From the NCBI GenBank assembly GCA_900552585.1, contig USAB01000015.1, forward strand, positions 1 to 27,816: a DNA stretch of 27,816 bases. The letters are read 5' to 3'. Position 1 is the first letter of the stretch; each line of letters opens with the position of its first letter. Positions 8,804-16,547 of this stretch are shown in pieces. The notes beneath the pieces were generated by a model that ran no database searches, was not told the DNA's origin, and worked only from the letters and a program-made list of their open reading frames with translations. Both the position numbers and the translations under genes were made by a program. Source of the stretch: an uncultured Coriobacteriaceae bacterium. GTDB lineage: Bacteria > Actinomycetota > Coriobacteriia > Coriobacteriales > Eggerthellaceae.

Positions 8804-8967
8804 AGTCTTCCCTTAAGGGTCCTTCTCGTTTCTTTTCGCGTTTCATGGTACCAGTCGCCCCGCCGGCGGGCCCCTCCTTGGGCGTAAACGGCGAATACGT
8901 TATTATTCTTGGGGAGAGATATATTCGGCACGCGCCTTCTGCGGCGATTTCGTGCAGGAGGGACGAC
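8804..8967. promoter_or_regulatory. Divergent control region between fdhD and the ModE-type regulator
   Basis: 164 bases. It contains a perfect 12-base palindrome CCCGCCGGCGGG (8859-8870) and a spaced dyad CGAATA (8892-8897) / TATTCG (8922-8927). It also holds an AT-rich core with TATATT (8920-8925), a plausible -10 for the plus-strand regulator gene, whose SD is AGGAGGGA before 8968. No good -35 is seen. An autoregulatory ModE-like site could lie in the AT-rich dyad, but it does not match the E. coli ModE site closely. Confidence 0.4.
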
Positions 8968-9342
8968 ATGACCGAACCGAACACCTATTCGGCATTCGCA
9001 AAGCTTTATATCACCACGGAAGCGGATGCCGACAACCCTGACCGCGCCGCCGTGCTGGGCAACGGCATGGCAGCGCTGCTGCGCGGCATCGCCCAGGAAG
9101 GTTCGCTGAACAAGGCGGCCAAGGACATGCATATGGCCTACAGCAAGGCTTGGACGCTGGTGAACCACACCGAGGAGCACTTCGGGATCACGCTCATCGA
9201 GCGCAACGGCGCGCGCGGCTCGCGTCTGACTGAAGACGGCCGGCTTCTGCTGCAAGCATTCGATGCGGTGAATGCCGATTTGACGGTCTATGCGCGCAAA
9301 CGGGTGAAAGAGGAGATGGCAAAGCTCAAGGCCGGCCGGTAG
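8968..9342 (+). CDS. Short ModE-type winged helix-turn-helix regulator
   Basis: 124 aa from the ATG at 8968, behind AGGAGGGA. The protein is essentially one winged-HTH of the LysR/ModE N-terminal type: LLRGIAQEGSLNKAAKDMHM, then YSKAWTLVNHTEEHFGITLIER and a wing with GSRLTEDGRLLLQAF. E. coli ModE (262 aa) has a C-terminal molybdate-binding TOBE pair; that is absent here. Either molybdate sensing is lost or the effector acts differently. The first 25 residues form a short extra strand region. Divergence from fdhD and closeness to two formate dehydrogenase operons suggest it controls molybdoenzyme genes; this is inferred. The next gene, fdhE, converges on it. Confidence 0.85.
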   Translation: MTEPNTYSAFAKLYITTEADADNPDRAAVLGNGMAALLRGIAQEGSLNKAAKDMHMAYSKAWTLVNHTEEHFGITLIERNGARGSRLTEDGRLLLQAFDAVNADLTVYARKRVKEEMAKLKAGR

Positions 9343-9349
9343 CAGCAGG

Positions 9350-9384
9350 CGGGCACGGCGTGCCGTTCCCGGCCGCCATGCCCG
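9350..9384. terminator. GC-rich inverted repeat between convergent genes, possible terminator
   Basis: CGGGCA (9350-9355) and TGCCCG (9379-9384) enclose a further GC-rich sequence that can pair on itself (GGCAC 9352-9356 with GTGCC 9360-9364 as an alternative). It lies just after the ModE-type gene and before the end of the minus-strand fdhE. There is no T tract, so termination is only a suggestion. Confidence 0.3.
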
Positions 9385-9469
9385 TCATCGCCCCGTCGCG
9401 CCGCCCGGGGACGTCACCCGCTGGCAATCCAGGACGCCGAACGCGCCCCGGATCGCCGAGAAAGACCGT

Positions 9470-10384
9470 CTATTCCTTCGCCTCCTGCGCAAGCAGCTCC
9501 CCAAAGCGCGGACTGAGCGCCACCTGGTCCAAGCGTGCCATGACCACGTCTTCGACCTCCATGCAGGGAGCAGTGGAAAGCTCGTCTTGGAACACGACGC
9601 GCTGGTACCCCCGGCATTCGTCACAGGTCTGCAGACGATGCGCCGGATCGCCCTCCACATGGTGGTAATGCAGGTGTCCCTGGTTGCGCGTGCCGCAATT
9701 TCCGCAGCGAATACGCTCGAAGGACCACCGCGCACCGCAAAGCGAGCAGTACTGGCGACGTCCCTTGCCCTCGGACTCGGGCGTGTCGCCGACGGCAGAG
9801 GCCGCCGCGGGCATGCCGCACACCGGGCAGCGCAGCGGGCGGTCGTGCTCGGTTGCCCTTTTTGGCGCGTTCGCCATGAGGGCTTCGGAGGCCTGCTGCA
9901 GAAACACCCGCAACGCAGCCGTCAGCACCATGGCGAATACCGGACCCGGAAGCGCAGCGGGCGCATCGAAGGAATCCAGGTTCCCAAGGACTTCCTCGAT
10001 GAATGCCGGCGGATCCGTTACGGCCTGCGCTAGATTAGCGTCTTTCGCAAACGCCTCCCAGTCGAACGCCGCCAATGCCTGCGCGGCAGCGGGTATAAGC
10101 CCTGCCCGCTCCACCGTCCATGAGGAGATCTCACGTGCGGCTTCGGCGAACGCGGAGGCATCCACCGCCGCAGGCGCATGGCCCAATACCGGCTGTCCCG
10201 CCCAGTACCATCCTTCGATGTCGTCGGCGCGCGGCGCGTTGTACGGCTCCGCGGCGGCGACCTTATCGGCGAGATCCTGCTCTATACGGTAGAGGCCCAA
10301 GAAGAACTCCAACCGTGCCTTGTCGGCCTCGGAAGCGCCCGTTTCGTAATCTTCGACGACGGATGCGATCCGCGTAAGATCCAT
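9470..10384 (-). CDS. fdhE: Formate dehydrogenase accessory protein FdhE (copy 1, Cys-enzyme operon)
   Basis: 304 aa. The C-terminal half carries the rubredoxin-like metal-binding cysteines expected of FdhE: CPVCG, YCSLCGARW, RCGNCG and CDEC, four CxxC pairs. RRQYCSLCGARWSFERIRC and HYHHVEGDPAHR are diagnostic. FdhE is a cytoplasmic factor that helps mature Tat-exported formate dehydrogenase. It is the last gene of the first operon: the cytochrome b stop is 7 bases upstream of its ATG at 10384, so it is probably coupled. A homologue (15635-16546) ends the second operon. The two copies share the same cysteine layout but are clearly diverged, which suggests each serves its own enzyme. Confidence 0.9.
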   Translation of the reverse strand: MDLTRIASVVEDYETGASEADKARLEFFLGLYRIEQDLADKVAAAEPYNAPRADDIEGWYWAGQPVLGHAPAAVDASAFAEAAREISSWTVERAGLIPAAAQALAAFDWEAFAKDANLAQAVTDPPAFIEEVLGNLDSFDAPAALPGPVFAMVLTAALRVFLQQASEALMANAPKRATEHDRPLRCPVCGMPAAASAVGDTPESEGKGRRQYCSLCGARWSFERIRCGNCGTRNQGHLHYHHVEGDPAHRLQTCDECRGYQRVVFQDELSTAPCMEVEDVVMARLDQVALSPRFGELLAQEAKE

Positions 10385-10391
10385 ATCGGTC

Positions 10392-11081
10392 CTACTCCTC
10401 CCTGGTAACTACCTTATCGCCCTGCTCAATTTCCTTGCGGGCCCACTTGCCCCAGTGGTAGAGGGCATCGGACTCGGATACCTGGCCGTTGCCCCACATG
10501 AGCTGAACGGTACGGCGATACGGTTGGAAGATGCCCAGGCCCAGGTACATATGGGCGATCACGAACACCACCAGGATAAGGAAGAACAGGTCATGGATGA
10601 AGCGCATGGCCTGGAACACGCCAGCGGATACTCCGAACACTCCTCCGAGCCACATGACCAGACCGGAAACCGCCATGAAGAACGCACCGACCATCAGCAT
10701 GCCGTCTGCCACGCGCTGACCGGATTTCACCTCGTCGGCATCGGGCATATGCGTCTTCTTCGGCGACAGCATGTACGGAATGAACTTCTTCAGCCATTCC
10801 TTGTCGTCGTCATCCCATTTCGTCAGATACTTGTTCTTGAAGTTCTTGAAGCCCTGCGGCGCCGAAAGGGCGCTGATAAGGGGCACCAGTATGAACACGG
10901 CACCTACGATGCGATGCGACATGCGCATACCCTGTGCTACGTCCGCCCCGACAGCGGCATTCAGCGCCGGAACGAATACGAACAGGCCGGAAATCGCCAG
11001 CCAGATGCAGCAGATTGCAAACGTGCAGTGCGTGATTCGCGTTTGCAGCGAATGGCGTTGAATGTAGCGTTCTTTGGCCAT
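10392..11081 (-). CDS. fdnI: Formate dehydrogenase cytochrome b subunit (gamma, copy 1)
   Basis: 229 aa with four predicted membrane helices (about 19-39, 57-75, 126-147, 161-183). It anchors the enzyme and passes electrons from the beta subunit to menaquinone through two b hemes. Candidate heme ligands are His18, His56, His163 and His177. The positions of the first two and the 14-residue spacing of the last two match E. coli FdnI (His18, His57, His155, His169). A Cys pair (Cys24-Cys25) lies in helix 1. The start ATG overlaps the beta subunit stop by one base (TAATG), showing translational coupling. Operon order is alpha, beta, gamma, fdhE. Confidence 0.92.
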   Translation of the reverse strand: MAKERYIQRHSLQTRITHCTFAICCIWLAISGLFVFVPALNAAVGADVAQGMRMSHRIVGAVFILVPLISALSAPQGFKNFKNKYLTKWDDDDKEWLKKFIPYMLSPKKTHMPDADEVKSGQRVADGMLMVGAFFMAVSGLVMWLGGVFGVSAGVFQAMRFIHDLFFLILVVFVIAHMYLGLGIFQPYRRTVQLMWGNGQVSESDALYHWGKWARKEIEQGDKVVTREE

Positions 11082-11968
11082 TATCGCTCACCCGCTTCCT
11101 TGTCGATATGCTTGATGATTTCACCGGTATCCACATCGATGACATCGTGCGCCTTCTCGTCGTAACGCATCTTGTCGCGATGGTATCCCACGCCGGTGAG
11201 GAACGAGACGCCCAGGCCCGCTACGGTGACCGCTGCGGCCAAGCCGGTGAGGGGCTTCATGACGTTCGAGGCGTCATCGAGTCCGTTTTCCTGGGGGTTC
11301 TGCGGCAGTTCGTACTGGTCAAGCGCATATTTCAGCACGTAGATAACGTGTGTGCCGCCAGACTGGGGCTCGCCGTAGACTTGGGCGTCGTCGTACCCTT
11401 TCTTGTGGAGCGCCTCAACGCGCTTCTTCGCCATGGCGAGCATTTCGTCGCGATTGCCGAATTGCAGCGCGCCCGGCTGGCACGTGTGGACGCAGGCGGG
11501 CTTCATGCCCTGCTTGATGCGATCCACGCACCCGTCGCATTTATTGATCTTGATGCCGTTTCCGGAAAGACCCACGCCGGTATGGCGCGGCACATCGTAC
11601 GGGCAGGCGTGGCGGCAATACTGGCATCCGATGCACTTATCCGTATCGTATGCCACCATGCCGGATTCGTCATGGTAGAGCGCGCCGGACGGGCAGACGT
11701 TCACGCACGCCGCATCTGTGCAATGCATGCACGAACGGCGACCGAATGCCCACTTCACCGCATATTTCGCATCGCTTTCCGCTTCGTCGAACGTGATGAT
11801 GATACGCGTATTGTCCTGAAGATCGGGCGGATTCTGCAGGGAGCCGGTAAATTCTCCGGCGTTCAACTCCGTCGGAGAGGGCAGGTTGTTCCAGCACTTG
11901 CAGGCAATCTGGCACCCTTTGCAGCCCGTGCATTTCGATGAATCGAACAGGATCGCTTTTTCAGCCAT
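11081..11968 (-). CDS. fdnH: Formate dehydrogenase iron-sulfur subunit (beta, copy 1)
   Basis: 295 aa with four 4Fe-4S cluster motifs: CTGCKGCQIAC from Cys13, CTDAACVNVCPSGAL, CIGCQYCRHACPYDVPRH, and CDGC followed later by CVHTCQPGALQFG. A single membrane helix near residues 240-262 (AAAVTVAGLGVSFLTGVGY) and a charged tail end the protein, as in E. coli FdnH, where this helix pins beta to the membrane. It carries electrons from the alpha subunit to the cytochrome b. There is no signal peptide, so export presumably occurs with alpha through the Tat system. It starts 15 bases after the alpha stop (SD GAGAGGGGG) and overlaps gamma by one base. Confidence 0.93.
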   Translation of the reverse strand: MAEKAILFDSSKCTGCKGCQIACKCWNNLPSPTELNAGEFTGSLQNPPDLQDNTRIIITFDEAESDAKYAVKWAFGRRSCMHCTDAACVNVCPSGALYHDESGMVAYDTDKCIGCQYCRHACPYDVPRHTGVGLSGNGIKINKCDGCVDRIKQGMKPACVHTCQPGALQFGNRDEMLAMAKKRVEALHKKGYDDAQVYGEPQSGGTHVIYVLKYALDQYELPQNPQENGLDDASNVMKPLTGLAAAVTVAGLGVSFLTGVGYHRDKMRYDEKAHDVIDVDTGEIIKHIDKEAGER

Positions 11969-11983
11969 GGTTTACCCCCTCTC

Positions 11984-14900
11984 CTATGCCTTCTCGATAT
12001 CGACCAAGAAGCCACGGTATTCCGGAATGAAGCTGTTCGGATCGCCGACATTCGGCGTCAGATCGTTCACCACGTCGCCGGTGCTGAAGATGTTCGCCCA
12101 GCCCCAGTGATGGATGATGCCCATATGGTGGATGGTCTTGCCGTTGTACGTCAGAGGCGTGAAGCGCTTCGTGACCATGGCGTTGACCTTTACGGATCCG
12201 CGCTCGTTGAACACGCGGACCATATCGCCGTTCTTGATGCCCTTCTCGTCGGCAAGCTCCTGAGAGATCTCGCAGAACTGGCGCGGCTGCACCTCGTTCA
12301 GCGCTGGACAGGCGCGCGTCTGTCCGCCGGTTTGCCAATGCTCTGTGATTGAATACGTGGTGCAGGCGATGGGATACTGGTCGGATGAGCCCCTCTTCGT
12401 GCTCTCGTCCTTGCCGAACTGCAGCATCGGCGAATTCTGGCTGCCGTTTATCGTGTTCTGCACGGGCGACTCGTAAGGCTCGTAATGCTCGGGCAGCGGC
12501 ATCTCCTTGATTCCGCTGGTGGCGAACAGGCAGGCATGCTGCTCCCAACGCATCATGAACGCCTTGTCGTTCGGCTCGACTTGCGTGATGTTGCCCTCTT
12601 CATCGGTCTTCGTCGCAACGAAGTCGGGCACGTCGTAGGTCTGCCATTCCTTGCCGGTCCAGCGAACGAACGTCTTCTTGCTGTTCCAGGGTTTGCCGTC
12701 TACGTCTGCCGAGGCGCGGTTGTAGATGACATGACGGTTCGCAGGCCATGCGAACGCCCATTCCGGATACACGCCCAGTCCGCCGGGGTCGTTTTGACCG
12801 CGTCCGCCCACAGGCTGCGATGCCGGATCGAGCGGCTTGTCATTGTTGTTGTAATAACCGCTATAAATCCAGATGCCGCATGCGGTGGAGCCGTCTGCCT
12901 GCAGCTTCGCGAATCCGGGCAGCAGGTCGACCTTCTCCTTCTTGAAATCTGACGTCTTCGTGCTGTACCCGTTCAATGCCCAGGCAACGGAGCGGAAATC
13001 AATCTTGCCGTCAATGTAGTAGTCCCACTTCGTGTTCAAGATAGGTTCAGGGCATTTGCCGCCTTCCTTCTTGTACAGCTCGCAGATCTTCTTCCACAGC
13101 AGGTCGCACATCTCCAGGTCCGTTTTCGTATCCCCGGCGGGCTCGACTGCCTTGTAGCGCCACTGCAGCAAGCGCCCGGAATTCAGGATGGTGCCCGGCT
13201 TCTCGTAAATCAGCGCCGCAGGCAGCAGGTAGACCTCGGTGTCGATCTGGGATGCGTCCAGATCAGGCGCCTTCCAGAAGCACGATGTCTCCGTGTCGTA
13301 CCAATCGGCAACGACCAGCCAGTCAAGCTTCGACATAGCCTCACGGGCGAATTTGGCGTTCGGGGCGGAATGCGCCGGGTTCTGACCCCAGCAGAAGTAG
13401 CCCTTCATCGAGCCCTCCGCCATGCGCTCGAAGGTACCGATGTGCGTGAAGTCGGCGCCGTTCGCCGGTACCTTCGGCAGCCAATCGTAGCCGTAATCGT
13501 TGTCGACGGTCGCCTTGTCGCCGAACCATTCCTTCAGGAACGACACCAGGAACTTCGGCTTGTTCGTGTAGTAGCCGTCCGAGTATGTCTCATGTTCGCA
13601 CCAAGCGCGCAGCGAGGGCGTATCCGTCTCGCTGGGCCAATGCAGGTAGCCGGGCAGGTCGAAAACCAGCATCGCCATATCCGTGGCACCCTGCACGTTC
13701 GGTTCGCCGCGCAGCGCGTTCACACCGCCACCTGGTATGCCGACATTGCCCAGCAGCAGCTGCACGATGCACATGGCGCGACAGTTGTTCGCACCGAACG
13801 TATGCTGCGTCTGCCCCAATGCGTACAGGATGGTACCGGACTTGTCCTTCGCGCCGGACTTGCAGTAGGTCTTGTACACCTTTTCCAGCGTCTCCTTGTC
13901 CATGCCGCAGACATTGCAGACGGTATCCAAGTCGTAGCGGGAATAGTGCTTCTTCATAATCTGGTAGACGGTATGCTTATCTTTGAGGGTCTTATCCTTC
14001 TTCGGCGTCTTCAGCACCGGCGGCGTGAACTGCGGCACACCGTCCGCCTTGACCCACGAGTAGGCCCCCGTGGCAGACGTATCCCACTTCGTCTCGGATT
14101 CCGTCTGGTACGCCCAAGACGCCTGGTCGTATTTGCCAGACTTCTTGTCCCAGCCGGTGAACAGGCCGCTTTCCACGTCGAAGTCGTAATCTTCATTGAT
14201 CAGGTACGACATGTTCGTGTAGCTCATCACGTAATCGCGCTGCCACAGATCGTTGCTCAGGATGTAGTTGATCAGGCCGCCGTAGAATGCGATATCCGTG
14301 CCCGGGCGAATGGGGCAGTACAAATCAGCGGTGGCCGCCGTGCGCGTATAACGCGGATCCACGACGATATGCACTGCGCCGTTCTCCTTCGCCTTCGTGA
14401 CCCAGCGGAAACTCACCGGATGCGATTCGGCGCTGTTCGATCCGCAATGCAGGATGTAGTCGGCATTCTTGATGTCGCGATAGTGGTTCGTCATGGAGCC
14501 GCGGCCGAACGACGGCGCAAGGCCGGCAACCGTGGAGCTGTGGCATACGCGCGCCTGGTTATCGATGGCGACGATGCCCAACTGGCGCATGATCTTCAGA
14601 ATCGCGTACTCTTCCTCCGAGTTCTGCTGCGAGCCGCCCAAGCTGGCAATTGCCTCCGTGCGATTCACGGTAACGCCATCCTTCTTCTCGATGAACGTCT
14701 CGTCGCGCGTCTTCTTGACATGCTTCGCAATCTCCGCGATGGCATCCTCCCACGAGATGTCCTCCCAGTCGGACGACCCGGGACGGCGAACCTTCGGGCT
14801 GTATACACGATCGGGATTCGGGACGACCTTTCCCGTCTCGGGATCGATGATGTTCCTCAGCTGGAACATCGCAGCGCCCTTCGGGCACAGGCCGCCTTCG

Positions 14901-15151
14901 TTAATCGGGCTGTCAGGATCCCCCTCCAGGTTGATCAACTCGCCATCGCGCACCGAGCAGACCACGCTGCATCCGCCGGAGCAATAGCAGCAGATGTTGG
15001 TGAACTCCTCCGTGTCGACCAGCTTCCAGTCCGCATCGGCACCTGAATCGTCGAGGGCGAATGCCGTCGACTGGCTGGAGAGGCCATAAGCCATGGAACC
15101 CGCCAGCGCCAACCCGGAGGCTTTCAGGAAGCTTCTACGTGTCAGCTCCAT
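11984..15151 (-). CDS. fdnG: Formate dehydrogenase catalytic subunit (alpha), cysteine form
   Basis: 1055 aa (E. coli FdnG 1015). The start is set by a Tat signal (MELTRRSFLKASG) and the SD AAAGGAG 8 bases before the ATG; the frame stays open further upstream but has no sensible protein there. An N-terminal 4Fe-4S site follows: Cys54-x2-Cys57-x3-Cys61 and Cys89 in GGLCPKG. The active-site metal ligand is Cys203 in NQARVCHSSTVAGLAPSFGRG, where E. coli FdnG has selenocysteine; His204 is the conserved partner. The bis-MGD molybdopterin oxidoreductase core and a C-terminal dinucleotide-binding domain fill the rest. It should oxidise formate to CO2 outside the membrane. As a Cys form it needs no selenium and is expected to be slower than the Sec form. 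Tungsten rather than molybdenum cannot be excluded. Confidence 0.94.
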   Translation of the reverse strand: MELTRRSFLKASGLALAGSMAYGLSSQSTAFALDDSGADADWKLVDTEEFTNICCYCSGGCSVVCSVRDGELINLEGDPDSPINEGGLCPKGAAMFQLRNIIDPETGKVVPNPDRVYSPKVRRPGSSDWEDISWEDAIAEIAKHVKKTRDETFIEKKDGVTVNRTEAIASLGGSQQNSEEEYAILKIMRQLGIVAIDNQARVCHSSTVAGLAPSFGRGSMTNHYRDIKNADYILHCGSNSAESHPVSFRWVTKAKENGAVHIVVDPRYTRTAATADLYCPIRPGTDIAFYGGLINYILSNDLWQRDYVMSYTNMSYLINEDYDFDVESGLFTGWDKKSGKYDQASWAYQTESETKWDTSATGAYSWVKADGVPQFTPPVLKTPKKDKTLKDKHTVYQIMKKHYSRYDLDTVCNVCGMDKETLEKVYKTYCKSGAKDKSGTILYALGQTQHTFGANNCRAMCIVQLLLGNVGIPGGGVNALRGEPNVQGATDMAMLVFDLPGYLHWPSETDTPSLRAWCEHETYSDGYYTNKPKFLVSFLKEWFGDKATVDNDYGYDWLPKVPANGADFTHIGTFERMAEGSMKGYFCWGQNPAHSAPNAKFAREAMSKLDWLVVADWYDTETSCFWKAPDLDASQIDTEVYLLPAALIYEKPGTILNSGRLLQWRYKAVEPAGDTKTDLEMCDLLWKKICELYKKEGGKCPEPILNTKWDYYIDGKIDFRSVAWALNGYSTKTSDFKKEKVDLLPGFAKLQADGSTACGIWIYSGYYNNNDKPLDPASQPVGGRGQNDPGGLGVYPEWAFAWPANRHVIYNRASADVDGKPWNSKKTFVRWTGKEWQTYDVPDFVATKTDEEGNITQVEPNDKAFMMRWEQHACLFATSGIKEMPLPEHYEPYESPVQNTINGSQNSPMLQFGKDESTKRGSSDQYPIACTTYSITEHWQTGGQTRACPALNEVQPRQFCEISQELADEKGIKNGDMVRVFNERGSVKVNAMVTKRFTPLTYNGKTIHHMGIIHHWGWANIFSTGDVVNDLTPNVGDPNSFIPEYRGFLVDIEKA

Positions 15152-15247
15152 TCCAAACACTCCTTTCCAATTCGAAGCGGCAACACAGACCGCTCCGTCG
15201 AGCGCACCCCTCCTCTCCCACAGGCAGGGTGCTCCCAATAAGCTGTT

Positions 15248-15433
15248 CTTATTGTGAAAAGGAGTGGCTGCGAGCGGTTGCCGCACATCGGCGAACGGTC
15301 GCTCTCAGAACCTGGCTAGATTATTATATTTTGAGAATATGGAAACATTTAAGGAGTTTTGTCCATAAATCGCTCAAGATTTTCGAGCGCATTTACAAAT
15401 TAGACAATTTATAAGAGTGGTATTTTTACCCAT
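15248..15433 (-). promoter_or_regulatory. Conserved control region of formate dehydrogenase operon 1
   Basis: Four blocks, read on the minus strand toward the alpha ATG at 15151, recur upstream of operon 2. They are ATGGGTAAAAA (15433-15423); an AT-rich block TATTCTcAAAATA...AATAATC (15339-15319); CGTTCGCCGAT (15297-15287); and ACAATA (15255-15250), a likely -10 (nACAAT). Gaps are 83, 21 and 31 bases. Between the first two lies a dyad CGCTC (15371-15375) / GAGCG (15385-15389). No good -35 is present, as expected for an activator-dependent promoter. The spacing match to operon 2 is seen directly; the regulator is unknown. Confidence 0.6.
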
Positions 15434-15458
15434 ATTTGATACTTTGACGGCGGCTATT

Positions 15459-15544
15459 GTGGCTGATCCAGTCGCATTACGAGCTTGGGAGAGCCTGCGG
15501 AGCCTCTGGAAAGGAGAAGGACCCCGCCTGCCGGAATCAGCCAC
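15459..15544. other. Long inverted repeat with internal hairpin, possible structured RNA
   Basis: This lies in the 483-base gene-free stretch (15152-15634) between fdhE copy 2 and the alpha subunit of operon 1. GTGGCTGAT (15459-15467) and ATCAGCCAC (15536-15544) are perfect inverted repeats. On the minus strand the stem can be extended outward by GCGGT/GCCGC (with a G-U pair). An inner hairpin forms from GCGGGG and CTCCGC around CCTTCT/AGAGG. It lies upstream of the operon-1 promoter, so it is more likely the 3' end of the fdhE-2 transcript, or a separate RNA, than a leader. No known RNA family was recognised. The remaining parts of the gap (15152-15247 and 15545-15634) show only the alpha SD and nothing else. 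Confidence 0.4.
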
Positions 15545-15634
15545 TCACCGCTGAAAAACTACCGTCTACCAGTAGGATTCAGTAAGACTACATAGCCCTG
15601 CCCCACCACGGAAGCAGGTCGCGAAATTGTCGGA

Positions 15635-16546
15635 TTAACGAAACTCGGGCATGGTTGCCATAAGCTGATCGAGCTTGACCATAGCCGCATCCTCGATTTC
15701 CATCGCCACGGGCGCATAGGGAAGATCCTCTTGGAATACGACACGCTGGGTGAACCCGCACTCATCACAATGAAGCAGCCGATGGGCGCGATCGCCCTCG
15801 ATGTTCGTGTAATGAAGATGGTTTTGGTCGGTGCTGCCGCAGTTCGCGCAACGGATGCGCTCGAATTCCCACTGGGTGCCGCACAGGCCGCAGTACTGCA
15901 TACGCCGACGTCCGGCCATACCCGACGAAGCAGGCGATTCGCCCACCCATGATGCCGTGGAAGGCGCGCCGCACACCGGGCAGTCCACGTTGTGGTCGTA
16001 CCCGTAGTCGTCCTCGGGTACGTTTTCCCGATACAAGGACGCAATCTGCTCGGCGGCCGGCTGCAGATGCGCGCGCAACGCGAATACCACAGGCATCATG
16101 AAGATGTTTGCCGGCAGCTCGGACGGCACGTCGAAATCGTCTATCCGCTGCAGGGCGCTTTCCACGAATGCGGCCGGGTCGCTCCCTGCCGTCTTCGTGG
16201 GTGTCTTCTGCATGAAGGAATCCCAATCGTAGGCAGAAAGAGCCTGAGCCGCAGCTTGGTCCAAACCGGCGTTCTCGGCCATGTACGAGGCGATATCGCT
16301 GCACGTGGCGGCAAAGGCCTCCGGGTCGATCGTCACCGGATATTCGGCGAACAGGGGCACGCCGGAGCGATACCGCTCCACCACCGCATCATCGGCGGGC
16401 GCCGCATACTCCAGCGAGGCCGCCTGATCGGCGTGGCTCTGCTGGATTTCCAACAGCCCTTCGAAGAAGCGCAACCGAGCCGCTTCGGACTCGGTTGCGC
16501 CGGGTAGGTACGCCTCGACTGCCGCATGCACGTTGTCGAGATCCAT
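15635..16546 (-). CDS. fdhE: Formate dehydrogenase accessory protein FdhE (copy 2, Sec-enzyme operon)
   Basis: 303 aa from the ATG at 16546 (MDLDNVHAAVEAY), preceded by AAAGGAGGGG; the frame is open 33 codons further up, but that part lies within the cytochrome b gene. Cysteine motifs match copy 1: CPVCG, YCGLCGTQW, RCANCG and CDECG, with HYTNIEGDRAHR in the same place. It acts in the cytoplasm in maturation of the exported enzyme. Its SD lies inside the last codons of the cytochrome b gene, and only one base separates the two genes, so translation is coupled. It ends the selenoprotein operon. Whether the two FdhE copies are interchangeable is not known. Confidence 0.9.
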   Translation of the reverse strand: MDLDNVHAAVEAYLPGATESEAARLRFFEGLLEIQQSHADQAASLEYAAPADDAVVERYRSGVPLFAEYPVTIDPEAFAATCSDIASYMAENAGLDQAAAQALSAYDWDSFMQKTPTKTAGSDPAAFVESALQRIDDFDVPSELPANIFMMPVVFALRAHLQPAAEQIASLYRENVPEDDYGYDHNVDCPVCGAPSTASWVGESPASSGMAGRRRMQYCGLCGTQWEFERIRCANCGSTDQNHLHYTNIEGDRAHRLLHCDECGFTQRVVFQEDLPYAPVAMEIEDAAMVKLDQLMATMPEFR

Positions 16547-16547
16547 G

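Noticed and set aside
8889..8895. TTCGCCG (minus strand) upstream of fdhD as a third copy of the formate dehydrogenase block
   Set aside because: Only seven bases match and neither the AT block spacing nor the ACAAT element is present.
13370..15046. Long plus-strand open frames opposite the alpha subunits (also 18381-20795)
   Set aside because: They are antisense shadows of GC-rich coding sequence; they lack family motifs, and the opposite frames carry complete formate dehydrogenases.
15490..15530. Plus-strand GCCTCTGGAAAGGAG resembling the 3' part of the Mo-cofactor RNA motif
   Set aside because: The orientation is wrong (no plus-strand gene follows) and the matching 5' CTCC half and stems were not found.
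15459..15544. Possible tRNA-Sec (selC) in the structured gap
   Set aside because: The outer stem is long enough, but neither strand has a TTCGA-like T loop or a TCA anticodon arm.
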